Shown: positions 33,968 to 49,432, counted from the stretch's first letter. The stretch: DNA of 64,000 bases from Thelephora terrestris (GCA_015956445.1 WIUZ02000012.1:1116001-1180000); one strand, 5' to 3'. Program-made: numbers and translations. Notes: generated from the sequence alone by a model not told the origin.

Positions 33968-34411
33968 TGGAGAGGGTGGGTGCAGGTGATATTTGGAGGT
34001 GGGACGGGGATGGCCAAGTCATTTATACCTCTTTAAAGTTGAAACGCCCGTGGAGTGTTTTACGGAGATCAGAGCGAACCTAGCATCTGCATCATCGAGG
34101 AGTGGCTTCGGACCTCGTCTTGGGTGGGTTCCCTCTCCAGTCGCGGTTGCGTAACCGATGACGTGACTGAAGCACTCAAGGAGCCTGCAGCGCTGGTCAG
34201 TTGACACGGGTCAACATATAGCCCGATCTGCACCCCCAGGTCGGAGTTGGCCCAAGAAGATGACATGCCACCTTCAATGACCAAATCCTCAGTCTCGTGT
34301 TTTCCGCATCGCATACACTACACAACTGATTAGAGCTCAGAGTTGTAACAGAACACAGTGGGATAGGTTATTAATCATTGATCAATACAATAACGTAACG
34401 TACAAGCACCC
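33968..34411. other. Intergenic DNA upstream of the transporter
   Basis: Short overlapping minus-strand frames only, with no recognisable protein. It holds the transporter promoter and the 3' end of mad1. Confidence 0.4.
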
Positions 34412-36852
34412 TTAATCCGTCTGACCCTGAACCTGCCCCCCTGCGTTTTCAATACAACCCAGCGTCACGCTCGCCATGAAACCCGGCATACACTGTACCT
34501 CCTCCAACCAGTGCCGCATGAGTTGCGGTAAGTCGTCTGGTCCGCCTTCACCCTGGCCTACTAGCTGTATTGAGGTCGCATCCCCGTTCATCGACGGCTT
34601 GAACACGAATACTGCGTTCAAGTCGTAAACCGATGTCATCCTCACAGTGCCGTTCGGGTTGAAGGCAAGCTTGAAACCGAGAATTGAGGATACTACCTCG
34701 CGGAACTCGCTGCTCTTTTTAGCATAGATCTAGGGGGCAGTGGGTTAGTTGATACGGAGAGAAAGTTCCAGCGAAACAACCTCTTGTAGCCGTTTGACCC
34801 GCTTCTCTTTATGCTCCAAAGCCAAGATCAACTCCGCCTTCTCCGTTTTCATCACTTCCCAGCTCTCCTTTGGGAGGAAATCGGCTGAGGATGCATTTGC
34901 ATCATGCTTTCCACCCTCTGACGCCGCTAACTTATCCAGCAGTGCCTCATTCTCGCCTTTCAGCCGATCCAAAGTTGCTTGGCGCAGGTCGACTTCCCGT
35001 TGAGCAGGGTTGTCCCTCAGCGTCAATACCCGCGTCCCAGGAGGGATATGTCGTCCTGCTCCGATTTCCCCACCGAGATCAAATAGCTTTTGTTCCAGCT
35101 CTTCAATTTTTGCGAGTCCCTCCTCGACCGCTTCTTCAGCCTCTCTCAAGTCTGTTATGGCGAATCAAAAACATAGTCCACCGAGAGGAAGCAGGAAGTA
35201 CCGTTTTCTAAAATCCCGATTTTTGCATTGGACTCTTCGATCTCCGACTGCAATTGCACTCGAGTCTTTCCGCACCCGAGAGAACCAGGGCTGCCCCCGA
35301 TGGCGTCAAGTTCGGATTCTAGCTCCTTTATGTTGGATTTGTGTTCAGAGAGAAGACTTTCGAGGTCCAGCAGGCGTTGTTCTCTGGCCTGGTCAACTGT
35401 TGTGGAACTTTTGCCAGAGTCTTCCGCACTGTAGCTGGTCTGTAATTGCATCAATGGGGGACCCCAGGAATAGTGAATCAAGACTCACGAGCATCGCCTG
35501 TAAGAACGAAACCTCTCGCTCTGCGAGGATGGCTCGTCTCTCAGTCCGTCCCGCCTTGTCATCCAAGACCTTCAGTTGTTTTTCTAATGACGCGGCGGTT
35601 TGCTTTGACCGCTCATCTTGGGTTGTTAGATCAAGTATCTCCCGCTCCTTCTGCCGCAGAACGGCTTTGAGGGCACCAAACTCCTCCAACACCCGCCCGT
35701 GTTCGAGTCGCAGGCTGGCGAGACTGCGGGTCACCGAGGCGGGAGTGCGTGCAGGAAGCTCGGATGCATGTGTCTTCGATGCCCTGGAGAACGGGAGTCA
35801 GCACGAGTCGAGAGAGTAACGCCGAGGTGGCACACCATTCCTCCCTTTCCTTTCGAGCGGCCTCGACCTCCGCTTCGAGCTTGGATACAGATTGGCGTAA
35901 TGCATCGGTAGTAGCTACCTTTCGCTCCAGATCACGCTTCTGCTCTTTGAGGACCTCGATGCTCTCGTTTCGTTGCCGAAGTTGAACAAGTTCTCCTGAC
36001 ATGCGAGCATTGGAGGATTCCAGGTTCCGTAGGTACGAAGCCTGCCTGGTGAGCTCGTCCCTCACGACCTTCCAGTCGCTATCCATAGAGGGATCTTGAG
36101 TGGTTGAAGCTTCAGAGACCTTGCGGGACTTGAGGAAATCGTTCTCCTCCTCTAACTCTCGAAGTGCCTGGCTCCTCTCCTCTGCGACGCGTTTCCACGT
36201 GATAGATTCGTCCTCGAAAAACTTCGCCTGATGTGCCAGTTCTGCAAGATGCGACTTCTGGCCACTGATCGTTTGCGTTGTCGAACGCGAGAGCTGTGAG
36301 TGAACATCATCTGAATTCGATTTCTCCTCCTCGAGTTTGAGGAGAGAGGTGCGTAGTCTCTGTATCTCAGTCTGTAGGGATAACTGTGACAGGAGGAAAG
36401 GAAATTATAGCACACGTCCGATAGCTAAGAAGTGGCACACCTTTTCTTTTTTTCGTTCTGTTTGCTCCTGCTCCTTTTCCTCCCTCTCGGACTGCTCCCT
36501 CGAAGCCAACAGCCTCCTATCGCCCTCCAATCGTTCGATAGTTGAGTCACGCTCACGTAGCTTCGCTTCCAGCTCTACTTTCTCACTCCGAACCTGGAGA
36601 AGTTGGCGCTCAAGGGAAGCATGCGCCATGCTCGAGGTGAAAGCATTGGTACGTTGTTGTCGCTTTGCGGATGAGAACTGTGGATCTGCAATGGAGATGT
36701 CAACATCACATTACCATACACTGGGTTTGGGCACACGGACCACGCTCGAGCTCAGCGGTAAGAGAGTCTCGTTTCGCGACTGCAGAGCGTGAGGACCGAG
36801 AGGTAGAAAGGTTTGCCGTTGTCGAAGCGACATTTTGCCTTGCTCCGCTCAT
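34412..36852 (-). CDS. mad1: Spindle-checkpoint protein Mad1
   Basis: Exons 36852-36741, 36685-36441, 36383-35836, 35783-35489, 35439-35202, 35151-34781, 34729-34412; 708 aa. It is almost wholly coiled coil, ending in the Mad1 C-terminal head (IYAKKSSEFREVVSSILGFK, RMTSVYDLN, FVFKPSMNG). Mad1 anchors Mad2 at unattached kinetochores and starts the checkpoint that inhibits Cdc20; a Cdc20-family gene lies 12 kb away. The start at MSGARQNV was chosen; an in-frame ATG 51 bp upstream (36903) is possible. Confidence 0.88.
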
Positions 36853-37560
36853 GGGGGGTTTCGAGGAGAGGCAGATGGCCACACAGCGGCAGGCACGTGC
36901 CAAAGTGATCGGTGGTGTCTGAAGTGTCTGAAGACGCGATCGACTTTCGGTATGCGTCTACGGATGCTTTGAGAACGAAAAGCGGTATCTATAAGCGCGT
37001 TTACCTATGGCAAAGTATCCTCGTTACACCTGATATGAGTGCCATTTGGGCCTGGGTAAGGATTGGAGAATCAACTCGGACGGTTAGTGAGGATGGAGGA
37101 ACTAGGTCAATTCCGCAGGTTCCGGCGGCACCTCTGAAGGGGTTATCTATAAATCGAGAGGAGGCATCATAGGCTCCGAAAGTGTATTCAACTCCTGAAC
37201 CAAGAGAAAAAATTGATTGGGTGAGGGTGCCGAATTAACGAACGACTCTTTTAGGCCTCAAGCTTCAAAAGTTGTCCACCCCCAAAGTGGCAGTTAAGAG
37301 CGTTAGGGGAGGGTACTAGACTTTTGTCTTGAGTAGGGAAAAGCGCGATGGTTCAACTCGTGCTACACATGTGCATTCAGGTAAGTAATACTGGCATTGG
37401 CTGGGTTTGTTTTCGGTTTTTACGAGGTGTGGAAATTTGAAATCATCCACCTCATTTTTACCCGTCCAACTCCGATCGAGCCAGCTCCGTTCCGTAACTT
37501 CCACCTCACCGACAGCCTGGTCACAGCCTCACAGAGTCCGTCGACGACGAGCCGGCGGCC
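36853..37560. other. Divergent intergenic region mad1/mef1
   Basis: 708 bp without a recognised gene. A plus-strand frame at 36912-37172 has no family match. At 37349-37382 there is a short ATG frame ending at a GTAAGT donor, perhaps a 5'-UTR exon of mef1. Confidence 0.35.
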
Positions 37561-40225
<2,665 letters not shown>

Positions 40226-40494
40226 ACTATATATAATGCATCATAGACAACCTACATACTTGAATAATATCGTACCATCTCTGAATCTGGGAGTAAGCTT
40301 TTCAAGGCTTCCCAGGGCTTCCATGGCCATTGCAAAGAGGTGACAAAGGGTGACAAGTGGGCGGTTGGTGACACGATCGACCACGTGCTAGCGGCTGTGC
40401 ACTACATCATTAGATCATGGCTTAGTGTGCGCGCGGGGGCCCGGCGCTGCGTAGTTACCTAGTGTCTCTTTTTCTCCCTCCACCACAGTCCAGT

Positions 40495-41167
40495 ATGACC
40501 AGCTGTAAGACTTCAAACGTATTCCAAGTCACAGCAGCTGAATCCTTCTGCAGTTACAATCTTACTCACGCTATCTCTGTTGACTTCGGCCGTGAAGGCT
40601 GATGAATATTGTTACTACGATTCGTCAGTCCCCTCGCTCCACCCGTCCCCCTCCAGCTGACCTTCCCTATCAGTTTCGGTGATTGGGTTTGCAGGAATCG
40701 GTTGAGCACCGGCGCACGCATTGCCATTGCGGCGGCCACTTTCGTGATCGTGTCCGCGATATTCCTTGCCTATAGCATGCGCCGGAGGCGCCAGATTGCG
40801 CGAGCGAACATGGCCTTCATCCCCACCGCACAGAACCCACAACAGGGTTACCCCAACCAATACCCTCCACAGCATGGGGGCTTCTTTGGGATGTTGTCTG
40901 GAGGCCAGAAGCCGCAACAGGATTACGGTCCACAGCAGCCCAATGGCCAGTACAGCCCACCTCAAAACGCCCAATACGACTCACAGTACAATAGTCAATA
41001 TCAACCACAGTACAATGCTCCTCAGTACCCTCCTGCCGCCTACGACCAGCAGGGCCCCAATCAGCCGGTGAGTACCGCCCCAACTAACTGAGACGCTTCC
41101 CTTCTTATTCGTCGACTTTCAGGCACCCCCGTACCCAGGCTACGCGCCGCCTCCACCTCAACGCTAA
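40495..41167 (+). CDS. RCR-like single-pass membrane protein
   Basis: Exons 40495-40504 (10 nt), 40554-40623, 40674-41067, 41123-41167; 172 aa. Signal peptide MTSFTILLTLSLLTSAVKA, a short lumenal part with Cys (DEYCYYD, WVCRNR), one TM helix (IAIAAATFVIVSAIFLAYS), then RRRR and a Gln/Pro/Tyr-rich cytosolic tail. This is the layout of fungal RCR (Congo-red resistance) proteins, which act in endosome-vacuole sorting through PY-type motifs recognised by Rsp5. The assignment is from layout, so moderate. Confidence 0.6.
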
Positions 41168-41347
41168 GTGTCTCCCTTCCGTGACGCGTGGAAGGCCGGT
41201 TTTATTCGAGGCTCTGTATGACTTTCCTGTATTGTGTCAGTGCTATTGTGCAGTTACAAGTCAGAATCCACGACAATCTTAACGACTTAATTAATTATTG
41301 AACGAGGACGTCGGAAGAACTACGATATCGAAAACGAGCTGGTAAAA

Positions 41348-41730
41348 TCACTGGATGAGAATCCTGATTGCCATGACTATACACGCCAAAGCAACGTATG
41401 GTGATAACCTCTCTCCTGTAGAGAATAGTGAATATTCGGCGTAGTCGTTTACTGGGTACAAGGCGCTCACCTATCCGAGCTGACATCCAGAACAAGCCCA
41501 AGAAGCTACAGAACAATGCGATTGGCAAGCCACGGTGAGAAATAAAGATGAGAAAGCTCACCCTTGCTTGTTTCTATCCACGATTCCCGGCGCGACAGCC
41601 CTAATGTATGTGCACGTACAAATCATGAGGATGATGACCAGCAGCAGCGACTGAAAGTTGAACAACGCCGACTTGAAAAAGAGGACTTGAGAGATGCATT
41701 TGAGTAGTTGCAAGTTCTGCAGCTCACCAT
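41348..41730 (-). CDS. Kish (TMEM167) secretory-pathway protein
   Basis: Exons 41730-41728, 41671-41562, 41505-41471, 41415-41348; 71 aa, the family's length. The protein (start [18 protein letters not shown] near the end) has two TM helices. Kish proteins sit in the Golgi and early secretory pathway. The first coding exon holds only the ATG; the acceptor TTCAAG then gives SALFNF. This start is supported by the family's invariant MSALFNF. Confidence 0.9.
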
Positions 41731-41876
41731 TTCCGTTACGTGTCCGGAACGGGATGATGGTGGGAGAACGAAAAGCTAAAGTGATGAGGCATAACTAGAA
41801 CTATATTGGCCATCTATGCCTACCAAACGTTCAAACTCTAGTCCCAGAGCCCGTATTCTCCTGCTCCGTCTCACGC

Positions 41877-42571
41877 CTAGCCTCTACTACCAGAATCCGA
41901 ACCGACGTTCTCGCCGTCTCTTTCAGTTGTCGCAATACTGGATTCCTCCTCGTCAGCGAAACAAGCATCCCTTTCGGCTGCGAACGTGTTTGCGGTCAGA
42001 TAAAGGGTGAAGGGCAAGTCATCCGATACTGCTCCCAAATCTAGGCCCAAGCAGCCCCCCTTTCTCGTATTTTCTGGCAGTAGCTCCGCGATGGCCTGCC
42101 AGTGCCCGGTCGACTGAGTGTTTCCATTGTTCACGGGACCACTTTCGCTTTGGACTCAGCACGACCTTTGAACCCTCTTTCACAGAGAACCTCTCCCCTT
42201 CCGACCATCTTAAGATCAACGGTGCAACCTTTGTAGTAAGGAGACTCTCTGAGTAGATCCTTCCTTGGACCAATGAAATTCACTGGCTGGCACCTCCCAA
42301 TCTATTGCGAGTTCACGACGTCGGTACCCAAGATTTCAGATGCCTTCTGGTCGAACGTCGGCCTTGGGGTCCGGATGGTGGGTCTAAATCATTGTCCCGA
42401 ATGATCAACGTTGGGGAGACAGCGAGGGGAGGAGCGCGGGCTACGACCCTGGCGACCGGCCGTCGCTTCCGTTCTCCCCTGACAAAAATTCACAAGATCA
42501 TCGCAATCAGGTATAGTAAAGTGTAACAACAATGCTAGGTACATATTATACAGGAAACAGATCCGGGACAT
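41877..42571 (-). CDS. Unrecognised gene, basic N-terminus and acidic C-terminus
   Basis: Probable exons: 42571 downwards (MSRICFLYN), a basic part with KRRPVARVVARAPP near 42480, a middle part with ESPYYKGCTVDLKMVGRG near 42220, and a last exon from about 42088 to 41877 with the acidic end ERDGENVGSDSGSRG. A 48-bp GT-AG intron before the last exon is convincing; the joint in front of the middle part is not solved. It begins just 24 bp past the smc2 stop. No family recognised. Confidence 0.4.
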
Positions 42572-42594
42572 TGTGCGTATACGTTCATCCCCTA

Positions 42595-45500
42595 TCACTC
42601 CTTATTGTACAGTGACGATGTGGATCGTTGGGCTGTCCGTTCCACTATTGAAGTACCGTCTCTGAACCGCGTCCGGAACAAGACATTGGCGTTTGTGAAC
42701 AACCCCTCCTTGAGCGAGACAACAATGAACTGGGAGCCCTTGAACCGAGTCCTGAACAGGTGGCCGATATGTTGGGTATGTGATAGGTCCAAGGCCGCGT
42801 CTATCTCGTCCAGGATGTACATCGGTGCGGGTTTGAATTGGAGCAGAGACATGATCAATGACAGGGCAATAAGGGACCTCGAAGGTACCAAATTCAGTTT
42901 GACGTCTCGCACCGCTCTTGTGTCACACTCACCTCTGACCGCCGCTAAGTTCCGTCAAGCTTTGTTTCCACACGTTGCCCAGACGCACTTTAACCTCCAG
43001 GCCCTGTGTCAGGTCCTGACCTTCTGGTGGCTGCAGCTTCGCAAAGTTCCCCGGCAGTAGCTCAGCAAAGATGGCACCGAAGTCGCTGTCAATGTCAGAC
43101 GGATTAAATACTACCAATAACCCGCCTGTCAGGATAAACATACCCGTTGACCTTCTCCCAAGTCTTCTCCAACGCCTCTCGTTTGCATCGGTCCAACTCT
43201 TTTATCGTCTCTTCGATTTTTTCTTTGTCTTTGAGGACTTGAGCCAGCATGCTTTTCGCTGAACCTTCTTGTTTTTCATCCTTTTCGAGCTTGCTGATTG
43301 CGTTGCGGTCCACCTTGCCACTCATGCTTTTCACGCGCTGCTCAAGTTCTTTTGCCCTATCCTTCATCCCGAGCATGTCCGTCGTGAACTCAAATTCTGT
43401 CCCCCTCTGTCCAAAGGTGCTGGGGTCAAATTTCCCTGTGAGCATGGGCCGTGGCTCGAGTGACCAGGGCAACTCACTGACACTGCTCCTTGATCCAAGG
43501 CTCTTTCTCAAGGTTCTTCAAATGTCCCAACGCTTCTTGTCTCTGGGCCTCGAGGCCTTTCAACTCCCCATCGATCTTTGTCAGCTGCACATCGCAGTCA
43601 GCGATGGAGTCTTTCTTCTTGGAAATAGCCTTGTCGAGGTCCTTCAACTGCTCATCGAAACGGGTCAAATGGGCGAGTTCCTCCGCATGAGATGCCTTAG
43701 CTTTCTCCAACTCTACCTAGCGAGAGAGGGTCCTCAATGGCTGTCCAAGCTATACCGTGGAATTCGTACCGTGATTGCGTCTCGTTGCTCGTACTGGTCT
43801 TGGAGCTCCTGACGCATTGCTTCCGCCGTCGCCTTGATTTCGACGACAGCCTGTTCTGCAGCCACAAGATCGTTTTCAAGTTGCTCTACGTCCATATTAG
43901 TTAAATCCCAGATACAAGCATTAGAATTTTACCGAGCTCCAACGTGACGGTCTGCATTTCTTTTTGCTGTGTCTTCATGACGACGTTGTGCTTCTGAATT
44001 GCAGATTTTTTCTTCGAGATGTTTGCCTGCGAATGGTCAACGGTGAGGAAACCCCTGAGGGGACAGTCCACCTACCCTGAGCTCCTCTGTCTTGCCCTCT
44101 TTGTTGTTTTTGAATTCGTTCATATCCTTCTCGAGTTTCTTCATCTCGGCCTGCGCAGCTGCTTGTTTTTCTTTAGCCATCTTCACAGCTTCCTTGAAAT
44201 CCTCTATAGCCTTTTTGGCCGCTTCAATGTCATTTCCGACCTGTGTGTAGTGGATCAACGAACGACTAGAATGATACCGGTGTGATTTACCCTCGACGCA
44301 TTGCTGCCACCGAGCTGCTCTTCAAACAACTTCTTCTCATGTTGCTTGATTTGGAGGTCTCGCGTTGCGCTGTTCCATCGTTCCCTCCTATCCCGATCCT
44401 TTTCATTCTGCTTCTCGAGAACATCGAGCCTGCCCTTCGCTTCACCAAGTCTTCTCTCGGCATCGAGGAGGTCTTGAACCTTGACCAGAATACCATTGCT
44501 GGTCGGAGCGGCACCACCACTCAAAGTCCCAGAAGGTTCGTAGACATCACCCTCTAGGGTCACGGACCTGGCGCCACCGATTTCTTTCGAGAAAGTGACT
44601 TGTTTGGCGGTCTCCGAGTCATTGCAGACGAAGGTACTGCCAAAGACAAACCCCATAGCTTTTTCCACCTCTTCGGGGTACCCGACCAACGATAACGCAA
44701 GGTCAACCTTCCCTGGAGCGAGACGGGACGCAGCGTTAACTTGCTTTGAGCACATCAGCATGAAAATCGATCGGTCATCAGCAGTTGGCTACTCGCCTGG
44801 GGACTCAGTCGCCGATCTCTGATGCCGTTCAGAGGGATAATAGTGATGCGTTTCCGGAGACGTCCTTTGTCGATGAGATCTTGGCCAACTTGCGGGTCTT
44901 GGACGATGATATTATACAGTCGCCCTCCTGCGGTGGTCTCAAGGGCGGTTGCTTTGTCGTAGTCGGTCGGTTTCAAAGAGATCAAGGAAGCGACAAGCCC
45001 CTTAACTTTCGACCGGTCAAAACCGGGGTACGGAGAATCATAGTCGAAGCTCAGAGATGGCATCCTCTGCTTCTTACTTTCTCTTTCCTAATGAGATAGC
45101 GATTATTACTAGGGGAATTGCAACGTTGCTCTGCTTACCTCCATTAGACTTCGATGTTCGCGTCGGGCGTCGTTCAGCTGTTGCTGGCTTCGTTGTTCGG
45201 CCTCCTCGCTCCACCCAGACTCTGCAACGTGCCTCTTCAACTTTTCGACCTCCGCAGAGATCGCGTCCAGCTTTGTCCGACCACTCTCGGCGTCCCTCTT
45301 GACATCCCTCCACTTCGCTTCCAGAGTCTTGAGCTCGCTTTGGCTCATCCCAAGCTTCATCGCGGATTGTTCCTCCTCGGTCGATGCCTGTGTTAGCCGT
45401 GCTCGAGCATCAGCTATCTGGCCAAGGTACCCGCCGCCAGTGTTCCCAGAAGATGACGAGGTAACTCCAGTGAGGAGCGTCTGGAGAAGCTCCTCAGACT

Positions 45501-46783
45501 TGGTAAGTGTCTGCTGAAGTTCGTCGTGCTCATTTTTGACTGAATTGAACTTCTTCTCTTTGTGTTGAGCCTCTTCGCGTTTCTTGTCGAGGTCTTTGCG
45601 AAGCTAGGGGACGTGGGTCCAATAGCATTAGCAGAGAATAGAAGCACCCACATTTTTTACTTCTTTTTCCTGTTCGGAGACTCGCTTTGCCTCTCCAGCA
45701 ACAGAGCTCTCCTTCAACTCAATCTGCGTCTTGAGCTTCACAAGTTCCATGTCGATCTTGGTGACGTTTTCCTCCAGCTTTTTGGCCTTCCCCCCCTTCT
45801 TCAGCTCCCTTTCTCGTTGCGCAGTGACGGCCTCGCGTTCCTCTTCAGCAGCATTTTGCTCTTGAATGTGCCTTTCTTTAGCCTTCTCGACCTTGGACTT
45901 TTCGTTCGTCTTTGCAGTGATCTCTCCGGCCTTCCTCTCAGAGAACTTGGTTGACTCCACCCAATCCCAGGCACTAATAATGCGCACCATTTTCTCGAGC
46001 TCGGAGCATGACTTCTGGTATTGGAGGTATGACTTTTTCTTGGCTCGCAAACTGTCGAGTTTGGGGGTGATTTCCTCGTTAAGAAGGGCAGTGATCTGCT
46101 CTACGCGTTTCTCCTTCTTACCCATGGTCTTCTTGGCCTTATCCTTGCGTTCCTCGAACATACGAGTACCGGACGCTTCTTCGACCATACCAAGGATCTC
46201 CTGTGGGCGCATATTCAGAACCTTAGTGATGCGACCTTGCATGATGAGAAAGTTGGGATTGTTGATATTGAGTTGAACGCTTTGAAAAAGGGTTTGCACG
46301 TTCTGTTGGGTTGACTTGTGGCCGTTGAGGAGATACTTGGCTATGTTAGGAAGCGCAATCTGGATGCGAACATGTAGCCAGTCAATCTGGAGGTGGAGAC
46401 GGGAGGTACATGCCTGACGCGTGACCGTGATCTGTTTACAGTTCTCAAGCCCGACCGGACTCTTTTCGCGGTCGGAGTTATCGAAGACGATGGTAACGCT
46501 TGCTTTGGTGATACCGGCCTGACCGCGCTTATATATGAGATCCTGCTGGTTCTGGGCACGCATCTAGAAGGTGATGTTAGGAGGTGGATAGATCCGCTGA
46601 ATGGGATACACCCGCCTGAGACATGTTTGTTATCCCAAGGACAAAACATATGGCGTCCAAGATGTTTGATTTGCCTGAGCCGTTGAGACCAGTGATTGCG
46701 TTGAATGAAGCATCCCAACCTGTGATTGAGGTGCGAACAGGATAAGATTTGAAGCCCTCCAAAACGAGCTCTTCGATCCGCAT
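42595..46783 (-). CDS. smc2: Condensin subunit Smc2
   Basis: About 1,190 aa in some 12 exons; the first are 46783-46616, 46563-46414, 46359-45652, 45603-45139. It has the [15 protein letters not shown] start, Walker A (GLNGSGKSN), the [14 protein letters not shown] block, two long coiled coils around a hinge ([22 protein letters not shown]), the ABC signature LSGGQR and Walker B ([11 protein letters not shown]). With Smc4 it forms condensin and compacts mitotic chromosomes. At least two of its introns use GC instead of GT donors (46564-46615, 46360-46413); a third (44744-44796) may do so. Confidence 0.96.
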
Positions 46784-46965
46784 GGCTTCGAACGGGACTA
46801 CTGCGGAAGGCGGAGAGAGATGAGCTAAGGGGGATTGAGATGAGGGCAACTTGCAATTGTCCGCCACCGACGCGTCGCGCGTCCCATTACCCACGGTCAC
46901 GCTCCCCCTTTCATTGCAGGACTGCAATTCCTAGGGTCCAGCCGTCTTTTTTCCTTTCACCTGTT

Positions 46966-49305
46966 ATGTCGACACCGGCAGACCTCGAGTTCACGGATCT
47001 CTCAGACCTCACGGAGCTGAGCTCCAGTGACGAGGCCGTGCCTTCGGTCGCCAGGGATTCCAAGGGAAAATCATCCGCTAAGGAAGCCTTCGTCCTCAAG
47101 AACACACTCCGACCACCCAGATCCGTTTCGTACACAACCAAATGGTTAAATGGTGCGATAGAATTTTGGGTCCGCGATGCAGTCGCTTAGCGCAGTCTCT
47201 CCTGCAGACCAATTGACATTGCAGCACATCGACCTCGACCCAGAATATCAGGTATTGCACCCCTGCGAATCACGATTCTTTCCTTACGACCTTCCTTCAG
47301 CGCGATGTCGTCTGGCCAGAGGCGAAACAAGTGGGCTTGATTGACTCTATTTTCCATAATTTCTACATCCCTCCCATTATTTTCTGTGAGTACACACCCG
47401 TTAGTCCCCGCCGACCACTCAGGTGGACCAAATATTGGCAGGTGTCAGGTCTGAGGAAGACGGAACTGAAAAACGGACGTGTATAGACGGAAAACAGCGT
47501 CTCACTTCCATCCACAGGTAATGACCGGTCCAATTTTTATGACTGACAATGATTTTTAACGAATGGTGGTAGATTCTTCCTGGGATTGGTACGCCTATGA
47601 ATCATTTTCTGACTCCTGCCTTACCTATCCTTGTGATAGATATGTTGTAAGTCTTGCTAATCCCGTCGCGCGGACCTCAACTTTGATGACCCCCTTCCTC
47701 CCTCACCAGTCAAAGACTCGTGAGTCACATCCGATTTCCCACCCCTCGGTATTTATCCTGACCCTCTCAGGTTTACGAACCAGAAACACTGGTACAAGCA
47801 GATGAAGGGGAAGACGGCACGTAAGCTGCTGCCCGACAAGTACAGGAACCTCTTTGAAAACAAAACAATTGTATGCATCGAGTACGAAGGACTGAATGAC
47901 GACCAAGAACGCGAAATGTTCCAGGTACTTTTTACTCTTCGGTATTCATTTCTCGACTTCTTCACACACAACTTTCAGAGAGTACAAATGGGAATGGCAC
48001 TGACTCCTGCAGGTGCGCCCTTTTACGTTTTTTCAAGGCGAGTTGCGACTTTCTTTTTTCAGAGCGCCTCCAAGCTATCAACGGCCCTTTCCCCGACTTA
48101 ATTCGGGAAGCTCGCAGGCTCATGGTCGACAACGAGCAGTTCTCGAAAGCCTTCAGGATCGAAACAGCAAGAGCTCGCGATTTTCAAAGCATCGCCTCCG
48201 TCGCATTTCTCATCGCCAAGGCTCCATCTCAAATCATGCCCACTGTTGCCAGTTTGGAGAAATGGCTGAATATTGAGACTGGCGTCGACGATACAATCAA
48301 AGAAGACGTCTTGGAGTCTTTTACCAAGTTCATATCTATCGTGTTAAACCCCAAGCTTTCCGAGCCGATCAAACGTGGCCGACTCTCTCCAGCAGAATTC
48401 ATTATGATCTGCTATTTTATGTCGTCAGTCAGGAAGAGCTGCGCTGATGAAGTGATTTCTAAAGCGATTGGCGATCTCCGCGACGATGTGCGTCGGAAGC
48501 ACGATGACATCCGAACAAACAACAAAGTTTTCAAAACTATGTTTATGTTCATCAACACCTTCCGGAGCAATCTCGTAGGCAAGACCACCGTCGGTCAGCG
48601 GGCAAAACGCAAAAGGGATAACACTGAAGATATCGGACTGGGTGGAAAGCTGGCACCCCAAGTGAGCACCCCCCCGGCAACACGTCGGACCAAGCCGGCA
48701 CCTCCATCCACTCTGTCGAGCCAGCGAACCTCACAGGCCAAAACCACCACTCCCGTGACAACGCTGACCCCCACCGCTTCATCTCGTGGGTCTGTGGTCC
48801 CGCAGCGGTCCACATTACCTCAGAAATTAGCGACGTCTGTACCGCCGCCAATCAATACCGCATTGAACAGGACAGTCCGTTTCGACCCTTTGGCAGTCGT
48901 AGAAGCGGCAAAACTTCAAGCTGGACAATACACCAGACAAGGTGGGATTTCCCTGCTGTCCGTTGTAACCTCACTGATTTACGCATGGAAATGGTAGGCA
49001 ATATGATTTCACCGGTCAACTCACAGCCGAACCCCAACCTGACACGGAACAGTCTAATTTCTCAACCCACCCCTCCACCCCCACCTCCCAACCGTCCCCC
49101 CTACCAACCACCACCACCACCCCACGGCCACATTCCAATTCAATTTACCCCTCCCGTTCATTTCCACAACCCTAGCCAATATCCGCCTCGTCCAGGGTAC
49201 CCAGGTATCGGCCGACAGTCTCCCCAACTTCCCCCACCCACGCCAACCAGGGACCCCCGTCGGCCGCAACAAGGTAGTGGTTGGCGGTACTACAACAACT
49301 CCTAG
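46966..49305 (+). CDS. DUF262 (GmrSD N-terminal/ParB-like) protein
   Basis: Eleven exons: 46966-47152, 47208-47251, 47301-47385, 47442-47517, 47573-47588, 47640-47646, 47710-47719, 47771-47924, 47979-48012, 48063-48941, 48998-49305; 599 aa. The DUF262 core shows DLDPEYQRDVVWPEAKQ, IDGKQRLTSIHR (the conserved DGxQR) and IFQRVQMG-type sequence (MFQRVQMGMALTPAERL), then a helical domain and a Lys/Pro-rich tail ending in poly-Pro. In bacteria DUF262 is the NTPase/nickase part of GmrSD restriction systems; its role in fungi is unknown. Exons 5-7 are 16, 7 and 10 nt. Confidence 0.85.
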
Positions 49306-49424
49306 ATTACTTACTTTATTTTCTCCTGTAATTTGCCGAATCCTATGGGAGTCCCCCTTTCCCCGACGTAAATCTCGTGATTGTCAGAATGTGCCACCCC
49401 GAGGCCCGAGGACCCGGCAACGAC

Positions 49425-49432
49425 TATAAAAA
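49425..49432 (+). promoter_or_regulatory. TATA box of the kinase gene
   Basis: TATAAAAA lies 91 bp before the chosen kinase start, at the usual distance before a transcription start. It argues against the in-frame ATG at 49439, which is too close to be in the transcript. Confidence 0.65.

Noticed and set aside
35010-35819. 269-codon plus-strand frame opposite mad1
   Set aside because: Crosses several mad1 exons and introns; Ser-rich, as expected for the reverse of a Glu-rich coiled coil.
43249-43812. 187-codon plus-strand frame opposite smc2
   Set aside because: Antisense shadow of smc2 coiled-coil exons.
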